Assembly (NCBI GenBank): GCA_018816885.1
Contig: JAHIUS010000034.1
Coordinates: 1 to 34,961 of the forward strand
Reading direction: 5' to 3'
From: Patescibacteria group bacterium
GTDB lineage: Bacteria > Patescibacteriota > Gracilibacteria > UBA1369 > UBA12470
Length of the DNA: 34,961 nt
Under the pieces are notes generated by a model that made no database searches, had not been told where the DNA came from, and saw only the letters and a program-made list of their open reading frames with translations. This document shows positions 1-5,738 of the stretch, piece after piece. The stretch's first letter is position 1; each line of letters begins with the position of its first letter. Position numbers and translations under genes: made by a program.

Positions 1-564
1 ATTGGGTTTATAGGTTTTCTTGGATTGCTCTGCCCGGTTGAGGAGTTCTTCAAGCGCCTCCCCGAGTGTAATTGACTCTTTTCTTTCTTTTTCCAGTTCT
101 TGTCTGAACTTTCTGAGCCTGAGCTCGGTCTCGGGTTTTACTTTAAAATTCATTTTTGACCATTTTGCAGGTTGGGTTTCGTCCCCGGGGACGGATTTCA
201 GGTCAGAAACATACGTTTCCAATGTTTTCTTCGGCAAGGCTTCTACCTTCTCAGACCACTCTTTATCGGTTTCCGGTGTCGCAATATTCGCTACAACTCT
301 TAATTTGCTCCAACCCTGAGTTTCAATTTGAGCCTTTAATAGAGGTTTATCTTCAAGTTTTTTATGCAAACTTAAAATCCTTCTAGTCTTATCGTGGTCA
401 AATCCTGCAATCTTTGCTGCAAACTCTTCTATCGAGCAGCATTTATGTTTTCTATACAATCTTCTTTTTTGCACTTCAGGTAATAATGCGGCGAATTTAT
501 TCGACCATTTGCGGATTTCTCCCCCGTATTTTTGGCACAAATCAAACAGTTCTTTATCAGTCAT
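1..564 (-). CDS. HNH-endonuclease-like protein, N-terminal part (runs off left edge)
   Basis: An uninterrupted minus-strand frame of 188 codons opens with ATG at 564 and leaves the window with no stop. It starts MTDKELFDLCQKYGGEIRKW and continues with a helical region containing LLPEVQKRRLYRKH, then a segment with ANIATPETDKEWSEKVEALP and a Lys/Glu-rich stretch. From memory this matches the N-terminal helical domain of HNH-endonuclease-annotated proteins common in Patescibacteria. The HNH motif itself would lie beyond position 1 and is not visible, so the nuclease assignment is inference. The plus-strand frames over this region have skewed composition and are shadows. No strong Shine-Dalgarno sequence precedes the start. 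Confidence 0.7.
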   Translation of the reverse strand, partial: MTDKELFDLCQKYGGEIRKWSNKFAALLPEVQKRRLYRKHKCCSIEEFAAKIAGFDHDKTRRILSLHKKLEDKPLLKAQIETQGWSKLRVVANIATPETDKEWSEKVEALPKKTLETYVSDLKSVPGDETQPAKWSKMNFKVKPETELRLRKFRQELEKERKESITLGEALEELLNRAEQSKKTYKPN

Positions 565-729
565 TTTCGAGTAGTTAATTTCTACCCAAAAACTACCCCT
601 TTAACAGGAGTAAATCAAGTATTCTGGCTGGACATTTTGCGGGGTGAGGGTTTAATCACTTTTCCACGCCCGCTCATCCACGCAAATCCTCCAAAACAAC
701 TACCGCTGAAACCACCTATTCCAACCTTC
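565..729. other. Spacer between small ORF and HNH-like gene
   Basis: No convincing gene is seen. The minus strand holds a copy of a short sequence (about 672-697; GGAGGATTTGCG followed by ATGAGC) that also occurs at the start of the small ORF upstream (about 903-922). Behind that copy lies only a 20-codon frame. Confidence 0.4.
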
Positions 730-909
730 CTAAATAGTTTCCACCACTTTTCCAACACCCTCTCTCAACATTCCTTTCGGCCAAGAACCACCAACTTCAA
801 GAATCTTCCGCATCTGCGGCAAATCCCTGCGCTCCTTGGTTTCTCGACTAGCCACAGGATCAAGCGGAATCCCCATAAGGTTCAAATACCCAACCAAAGG
901 CTCATGCAC
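730..909 (-). CDS. Small unknown ORF, 59 aa
   Basis: I do not recognise this protein. The GTG at 909 is preceded at 8 nt by a strong ribosome binding site (GGGGAGG, 918-924), which favours it over the TTG at 915. The product has ordinary protein composition (…LNLMGIPLDPVASRETKE…), whereas the opposite-strand frame is Pro/Asn/His-rich and looks like a shadow. The end, LREGVGKVVETI, is faintly like the C-terminus of extended SDR sugar-nucleotide epimerases, so this could be a remnant; that is weak inference. It lies about 40 nt downstream of queD and may be cotranscribed with it. Confidence 0.4.
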   Translation of the reverse strand: MHEPLVGYLNLMGIPLDPVASRETKERRDLPQMRKILEVGGSWPKGMLREGVGKVVETI

Positions 910-950
910 TCGCAAATCCTCCCCTTCAAGATGAACCTCCCGTCATCGCT

Positions 951-1298
951 CTACCCTAAATAACTCACAAAACAACCCTCCGTTTCCCAAACCCTCACCT
1001 CATGCAGCCGAGCCCTCCCAAACTCTCCAAAAAGCCGCTCCCAAACCAACATCGCAATATTTTCAGCAGAAGGATTTTCCATAACATCATTCAAGCTCGA
1101 ATGATCCAATTCCTCAAGAACCCGCTCCGCAACAACCCTCTTAATTTCCGCAAAATCAAAAACCATCCCCTCAGAATCAGGCTCCCCTTCAAGAGTCACC
1201 CGGAGCTTATAAGTATGCCCGTGCAGCTTCTCGCACTTCCCATGATATTTGGGAAGATAATGAGCCGCATCAAATTTAAAATCTCTGGAAACCAGCAT
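951..1298 (-). CDS. queD: 6-carboxytetrahydropterin synthase (QueD/PTPS family)
   Basis: This 115-aa protein belongs to the 6-pyruvoyl-tetrahydropterin synthase family, which converts dihydroneopterin triphosphate to 6-carboxytetrahydropterin in queuosine/7-deazaguanine synthesis. Zinc-ligand histidines are at H13 (AAHYL) and H26/H28 (LHGHTY), the catalytic cysteine is C22, the Asp-His of the relay lies in ELDHSSLND, and a substrate-binding Glu is in the final segment WETEGCF. Length is near the family norm of about 120. The ATG abuts the stop of the GNAT gene (TAAATG), so the two are translationally coupled. No queC, queE or queF is present, so membership in a pterin/folate operon with folP is an alternative reading of its role. 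Confidence 0.9.
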   Translation of the reverse strand: MLVSRDFKFDAAHYLPKYHGKCEKLHGHTYKLRVTLEGEPDSEGMVFDFAEIKRVVAERVLEELDHSSLNDVMENPSAENIAMLVWERLFGEFGRARLHEVRVWETEGCFVSYLG

Positions 1299-1787
1299 TT
1301 ATAGAATTTTTTGAAAATAATAATCGGATAAAACCTCTCCAAACTTATGCCCAACCTCCTTAAGAATACCACACTCCTCATACCCGCAACCCCTGAACAA
1401 ATTAACGCTCTGCTCATTTGTAACCGTAACATGAGCCAAAAGAGTATGAAAACCCCTTTCCTCCGCAACATTTTCTATAAATTCAACAATCTTTTCACCA
1501 ACACCCTTACCTGTAAAACCATTTTTCAGATAAATCGTAATCTCTCCCGTCTTGGCATATCCTTCTTTTTTATTAAAAGGTCCCAAAATGAAAAATCCGC
1601 AAACTTCATCGCCGACAGCCACAACATAAGCAGAAAACCTCGAATTCTCGAAGTAAACCATAGACTTGACAGCCTCCAAATCCGCATGCTCGCAAGCATA
1701 AGTCGCAATAGAATTATCAACATAATAATTATAAATCTGCTGTGTCTGAGAGAGATGTTTTTCTTCTACTTGTACAAATTGTTGCAT
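1299..1787 (-). CDS. GNAT-family N-acetyltransferase (phosphinothricin-acetyltransferase-like)
   Basis: A 162-aa single-domain acetyl-CoA-dependent acetyltransferase. The acetyl-CoA pyrophosphate-binding motif A is seen as EITIYLKNGFTGKGVGEKI (Q/R-x-x-G-x-G/A type: TGKGVG). It is followed by the typical VTVTNEQSVNLFRGCGYEE segment (asparagine/serine then the β-bulge helix) and a C-terminal KFGEVLSDYYFQKIL, as in the Pat/YncA subgroup. Substrate unknown; members act on amino acids or toxic analogues. The first 22 bp overlap the 3' end of folP, and the gene abuts queD, so the three form an operon. Confidence 0.8.
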   Translation of the reverse strand: MQQFVQVEEKHLSQTQQIYNYYVDNSIATYACEHADLEAVKSMVYFENSRFSAYVVAVGDEVCGFFILGPFNKKEGYAKTGEITIYLKNGFTGKGVGEKIVEFIENVAEERGFHTLLAHVTVTNEQSVNLFRGCGYEECGILKEVGHKFGEVLSDYYFQKIL

Positions 1788-2905
1788 ACTTTAAGTGCTT
1801 TTACAGTCTGCTCTACATCATGCGCCCGAATGATCTTAGCTCCATTCATAGCCGCAGCACAAGCCGCAGCCAAAGACCCTTCCAAACGATCCGAAACCTC
1901 TCCTCCAAGGAAGCTTTTCCTCGAAGCCCCAACCAAAACAGGACAACCAAGAACCCTAAGCTCATCAAGCCTCGAAAGAATCTCGTAACTGTACCTAGGA
2001 TTTCCGCTCACAAAAGCCCCCATACCGGGGTCAACAATAACATTAGACCCCAGACTCTGGACTCTAGACTCTAGAAATTCGATAATCGTCCGCATCACAT
2101 CTTCATATTCGACCTCGTCAGTCGTCGTCCGCGCCGTCGCATCCTTCGCATACATCATGATGTAAGGCACCTCAAGATCGGAAACAACCGAGAACATCCG
2201 CTCGTCTCCCCTCCCCGCAGTCACATCGTTCACCATATCGACGCCAGCCTCGATAGCATTAGCCGCAACATCAGCTTTATAAGTATCAATCGAAATAAAA
2301 ACATCCGGAAAATCCCGCCTCACTTCCGTAATAATAGGCAAAACCCGCTCAAGCTCCTCACCTCCGGAAACGTCCTTGGAACCCGGACCGGTCGACTCGC
2401 CGCCAATATCGATAATACTTGCTCCCGCCTCAATCATCTCTCGAACCGAGCCACCATCGAACAAACTATCAGGAGTTGCATTACAGATCCCCATAACTTG
2501 CGTATTCTCGAGTGAAACCTCCCTTCCGTGAGGAGATTTGAGCGCAAACTCAGTCCTCCCATAATTCCCAAGAATATCTCTCATTTCCTGAGCCAAATCC
2601 TTAAGCCCGAACGGCTGCGCCTGGAGTTTCTCATATAGTTTTTCCGCCTGTTTATTGGTCAAAATTAAAGCCCCCCAAACCTTGCCCTGCTTAAAACCCG
2701 CCGCTTCTTTCGGCAAAGCCAGTTCCGCCCCGATCGACAAACACTCCTGCTTCAAAATATTCGCAGCTCTAGTGTCAATTTCAGGAATTTCCAGGATATT
2801 CAAAACACCCTTACCGCTCATTTGCATAACTCCACCGCCGGTCACCCCCTTGGCAATCAAAAAATCCCCAAACTCTTCCTGACTTTTGAAACCCCGCATG
2901 AACAT
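1766..2905 (-). CDS. folP: Dihydropteroate synthase with N-terminal accessory domain
   Basis: Condenses p-aminobenzoate with 6-hydroxymethyl-dihydropterin diphosphate in folate synthesis. The TIM-barrel DHPS domain begins near residue 137 with the pterin-binding signature ICNATPDSLFDGG (about 140-152), DIGGEST (166-172), SIDTYKADVA, NDVTAG, VDPGMG and the final GASRKSFLGG. Residues 1-130 form an extra domain (DTRAANILKQE, QAQPFGLKDLAQEM) seen in many non-proteobacterial and archaeal DHPS proteins. The start may be the ATG at 2905 or at 2899. Residues about 277-288 are encoded by a run of five degenerate 7-bp repeats (2041-2075), which is odd for a conserved enzyme. First gene of the folP-GNAT-queD operon. 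Confidence 0.93.
   Translation of the reverse strand: MFMRGFKSQEEFGDFLIAKGVTGGGVMQMSGKGVLNILEIPEIDTRAANILKQECLSIGAELALPKEAAGFKQGKVWGALILTNKQAEKLYEKLQAQPFGLKDLAQEMRDILGNYGRTEFALKSPHGREVSLENTQVMGICNATPDSLFDGGSVREMIEAGASIIDIGGESTGPGSKDVSGGEELERVLPIITEVRRDFPDVFISIDTYKADVAANAIEAGVDMVNDVTAGRGDERMFSVVSDLEVPYIMMYAKDATARTTTDEVEYEDVMRTIIEFLESRVQSLGSNVIVDPGMGAFVSGNPRYSYEILSRLDELRVLGCPVLVGASRKSFLGGEVSDRLEGSLAAACAAAMNGAKIIRAHDVEQTVKALKVCNNLYK
2041..2075. repeat. Heptamer repeat inside folP (5 units)
   Basis: Five consecutive 7-bp units ending in -AGA/-GGA; the last two are identical CTCTAGA. It is in frame within the folP coding sequence and encodes the loop before the VIVDPGMG strand. Confidence 0.85.
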
Positions 2906-2946
2906 AAAAAAGAATTAAGAGCGGAGGTTAATATACTACAGATAAC

Positions 2947-2981
2947 GTATCGAGTATAGCGTATCGCGTATAGAGTATTCG
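2947..2981. repeat. Heptamer repeat (5 units, GTATnGn type)
   Basis: Five consecutive 7-bp units beginning GTAT (for example GTATCGA then GTATAGC) in the spacer between folP and the next upstream minus-strand gene. Confidence 0.85.
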
Positions 2982-2996
2982 GTGTTATGCATAAAT

Positions 2997-3266
2997 TTAC
3001 CCTTCGATCTTTTTCCTTAAATTCCTAATTATTCCTTCATAACCTATATCATCATTCGGACCCACAGGAAGATCACAATTTCTCAAACACACTTCTACTT
3101 CTTTAACAACCAATCGAATCCGTTCTTCCTCAAAAGCTCTACCTGTCAACGAAGCAAGAGCCATAGCACATAACTCATCCTTCAAATCCTCTGGCAACAT
3201 ATTACATGGATCAGCTACTGCTCTACGTGACTCAATGGAATCTCCACCCGGGAAAAGAAAAGTCAT
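2997..3266 (-). CDS. Hypothetical protein, 89 aa
   Basis: Not recognised. A soluble, acidic, mainly helical protein with no signal peptide and no membrane segment. It contains four cysteines, one near the N-terminus in DPCNMLP and others in ELCAMAL and EVCLRNCDLP. The only ATG in a convincing context is at 3266. It stands alone, flanked by heptamer repeats on both sides (2947-2981 and 3363-3403). Composition and codon use match its neighbours, so it is probably a real gene. Confidence 0.55.
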   Translation of the reverse strand: MTFLFPGGDSIESRRAVADPCNMLPEDLKDELCAMALASLTGRAFEEERIRLVVKEVEVCLRNCDLPVGPNDDIGYEGIIRNLRKKIEG

Positions 3267-3362
3267 AATAAATATTAATTACAAATATATAAGGTTAATT
3301 AATTAATTACGCAATATGCTCAATAAATACAAGGGGAATTATTTTTAACAAAAAACACCAAT

Positions 3363-3403
3363 CACTTGGCACTTGGCACTTGGCACTCATTACTCCTTAC
3401 TAA
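3363..3403. repeat. Heptamer repeat (CACTTGG x3, then TTACTnn)
   Basis: Three exact CACTTGG units, one 6-bp unit, then two TTACTnn units, ending 4 bp before the stop codon of the minus-strand gene at 3407. Confidence 0.85.
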
Positions 3404-3406
3404 CAA

Positions 3407-4963
3407 TCAGCTCCAACCCCACCCCTTTTCAGAAGTAGCCTCAACCCCTCGCAAAGTCGCATCATAAGCTTGAGCCGAAGCGGTGACATTAGCCCCCGCC
3501 CCAGGATTATTCACAACGAAATTCCAATGCTCAACGGGGGGCATCTGCCATGAAGCAAATCCAATTCTACCGGCAACCTCATTAGGCTTGCTGGTCGGTT
3601 TCTCCTGCATCTCACTCTTATAACGAAGCATTTTCTTAGCTCCACCGAGCCCATCATGATGACATAAATAAACAATCCAAGCATCCTTAGGTTTCAATGT
3701 AATTTGGCCATCTTCACCCGGCTGCTCTTTAACCAAACTGCTATTCTGAAAGTTCCTAAAGCTATATCTAAGCCTCTCTTTCCTGAGAACCGCCATATTC
3801 TTAGCCGCATACCAATACCCCGCCATAATCATAGCCTCCGGGTTGAACTTCCAATCCTTTTGATCAACTTTCCCCCAAACAGGGTCACTCCTCAAGCGAT
3901 TCACGATATCCTGATTTTCAGGAGCGACCAAGAAGTCGTTCCAACTCCCATTCAAAAACTGAAAAAGCCCTCCAGCAGAAGACTTAGGATTCTGAGCATC
4001 AACCTTGAACGAAGACTCCCTTTTCATAATCCCGAACATAATACTCTCCGGAATATCAATCCCGGTCTGCAAAGCATATCTTTCACGCGCCTTGCTCATG
4101 TAATTGAACATGTCCGGATTCTCCTTTATTGCTTTTTTTAAAAGCTTCCTTTCCTTACCCGTATCCAAATTTACCTTCTGCTTCATTTCAGAGTCCAAAG
4201 AGTCACCATAATGATACTTGCTTCTGCGAACATCAGGAGAAAGAGCCCCTAAATACTGTTTATCGGAAGCACCATAATCAGACTCATAAGATTTGTAATC
4301 AAGTTCATCATTTCCCTTTCTATACTTTTCATCAAAAACCTTTTTAACCCCGGAAATAACAACAATATCACCGGAATAAACCGGAATATAACCTTTTTTA
4401 TCAAAAAAACCGCTGCCATCCCGATCAACTCTACCTTTAAGCCCAATCCTCCTCTCGCTCACTCGCTTCTGAAGCTCATCACCACCTTTCAAAACCGTAA
4501 TTCCTCGAACAGAAGGAGGCAAAATATCGGCAGCCCCGAGTTTCGCATAAGCTTCCTGATTCCCATAAAAATTAATCTTAAACTTATCCCCCTCCTGAGG
4601 AGATCTGTAAGAACTTTGCCATTTGTCAAAATCCACCTTCCGCTCACCATCTTCAAAATCCGTAAAAGCATAAAAAAGAATCCCTTCATACTTCTCCTCC
4701 AGACCAAAAAGCTCATTTATCGAAAGCTCCCGCAAGTCCGAAATAGCCTCAACTTTCCGCTCAATAACAGATTCAATCCCTCTTCGCTCAATCTCATTTC
4801 TAATATCCTGCGCATCCTCCTGAGCATCCTCAAGAACACCTTGTCCGCCACTCTCAAGATCGCTATCAATCTCCGCCTGATTCTGGTATTCAAGCTCCCC
4901 AAGATCAAGTGTTTGCGAATCCTGCTGCTTATCTAAATTTTGACTTTCTAATGTGTCACCCAT
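3407..4963 (-). CDS. Lytic-transglycosylase (SLT)-like protein, 518 aa
   Basis: A lysozyme-like SLT domain spans about residues 295-400: IPESIMFGIMKRESSF gives the catalytic glutamate E316, followed by SSAGGLFQFLNGSW and a helix with NPEAMIMAGYWYAAKNM. Such enzymes cleave peptidoglycan between MurNAc and GlcNAc. Residues 1-80 are acidic and Gln-rich. Residues 90-240 form an unidentified β-rich region (GYIPVYSGDIVVISG). No signal peptide or transmembrane segment is seen, which is unusual for a murein hydrolase and suggests a non-classical export route or a different cell-envelope role. The -10 element and a dyad lie just upstream (4971-4997). Confidence 0.7.
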   Translation of the reverse strand: MGDTLESQNLDKQQDSQTLDLGELEYQNQAEIDSDLESGGQGVLEDAQEDAQDIRNEIERRGIESVIERKVEAISDLRELSINELFGLEEKYEGILFYAFTDFEDGERKVDFDKWQSSYRSPQEGDKFKINFYGNQEAYAKLGAADILPPSVRGITVLKGGDELQKRVSERRIGLKGRVDRDGSGFFDKKGYIPVYSGDIVVISGVKKVFDEKYRKGNDELDYKSYESDYGASDKQYLGALSPDVRRSKYHYGDSLDSEMKQKVNLDTGKERKLLKKAIKENPDMFNYMSKARERYALQTGIDIPESIMFGIMKRESSFKVDAQNPKSSAGGLFQFLNGSWNDFLVAPENQDIVNRLRSDPVWGKVDQKDWKFNPEAMIMAGYWYAAKNMAVLRKERLRYSFRNFQNSSLVKEQPGEDGQITLKPKDAWIVYLCHHDGLGGAKKMLRYKSEMQEKPTSKPNEVAGRIGFASWQMPPVEHWNFVVNNPGAGANVTASAQAYDATLRGVEATSEKGWGWS

Positions 4964-4970
4964 GAATAAA

Positions 4971-4997
4971 GCTATAATTTTATCTGTAAATTATAGC
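4971..4997 (-). promoter_or_regulatory. Extended -10 box within a perfect 10-bp dyad
   Basis: GCTATAATTT and AAATTATAGC face each other across 7 nt. On the minus strand the 5' arm contains TGCTATAAT (bases 4990-4998), a TGn-extended -10 that would drive the SLT-like gene starting at 4963. The -35 at the expected 17 bp is poor. The dyad could be an operator or a hairpin in the mRNA leader. Confidence 0.5.
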
Positions 4998-5028
4998 AGA
5001 AATAGTGTGAAAAATCCAGAGCTGAGTT

Positions 5029-5634
5029 CTAAAGAACAATCTCCTCTCCGGAAACAATCAATACACCCTGAGTCTTATGAGATTTCACAATCTTTCCGGA
5101 AACGCTAATCGACCCATCATCACCCAAAGTAAATACAAAACACCTATGAAATTCATCATAACTATCAACCGTAGCCGACCCATCAGGATTAGTAAAAAGA
5201 GCAGCCCCCGAGAACCCGGTAGAAACATGACTTCGCGTACTCAATGGAACAGCAAACTCAAGTTGAAGTCTATGAAGCGCCCCCCTACAAACTCGCTCAC
5301 AAGATTCGCGATCAATAAGCCCAAATGACGCAGCCTTGCCGGCATCCAATTGAAAAAAAGGCCTCTCGCCAGAAAAGTCCATAGACCTTCGAGAATTCAA
5401 ATCATCATTAATAATCATCGCAGAAAGAATACGTCCTTGCCTCACAGAATCCTCAATAATCCCACCACTTTTCATTATACTTTTAGCAGCAGCAACATCA
5501 TGCATCCTCACTAAACGATCCCGGAGCCCAGGCCTCAAAGGCTCAGGTTCTGCGTCAAAATCAAAAGCACTATCAGGAGGGAAAAGCGTCCCCTCAGGCA
5601 AAACCGAATCATTATTTCGCGATGTTTCAGACAT
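5029..5634 (-). CDS. Hypothetical protein, 201 aa
   Basis: Not recognised. The N-terminal third is acidic and Pro-rich (residues 1-35) and probably disordered. This is followed by a helical segment (RLVRMHDVAAAKSIMKSGG) and a C-terminal β-rich region (FHRCFVFTLGDDGSISVSG). No signal peptide or transmembrane helix is seen. It has its own clear promoter (5662-5690) and no close neighbour on the same strand, so it is probably monocistronic. Confidence 0.6.
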   Translation of the reverse strand: MSETSRNNDSVLPEGTLFPPDSAFDFDAEPEPLRPGLRDRLVRMHDVAAAKSIMKSGGIIEDSVRQGRILSAMIINDDLNSRRSMDFSGERPFFQLDAGKAASFGLIDRESCERVCRGALHRLQLEFAVPLSTRSHVSTGFSGAALFTNPDGSATVDSYDEFHRCFVFTLGDDGSISVSGKIVKSHKTQGVLIVSGEEIVL

Positions 5635-5661
5635 ATTTTTTTATTTTAAAAATAGGAGATC

Positions 5662-5690
5662 ATCCTAAGATTTACTTGAAAAACTGTCAA
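5662..5690 (-). promoter_or_regulatory. Promoter of the 201-aa gene
   Basis: On the minus strand: -35 TTGACA (5690-5685), exactly 17 bp, -10 TAGGAT (5667-5662), about 28 nt upstream of the ATG at 5634. This is the best -35 in the window. Confidence 0.6.
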
Positions 5691-5710
5691 ATTTTCAAAA
5701 AAACTACAAT

Positions 5711-5738
5711 CCATAAGCCATTAGCCATCCGCCAGCAC
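5711..5738. repeat. Heptamer repeat (CCATnnG, 3-4 units)
   Basis: Units such as CCATAAG and CCATTAG run across the stop codon of ppdK (5721-5723), so the last residues of PPDK (ADG) are encoded by the repeat. Confidence 0.8.

Noticed and set aside
532..963. 143-codon plus-strand frame
   Set aside because: Skewed composition, no homology, opposite queD and the 59-aa ORF.
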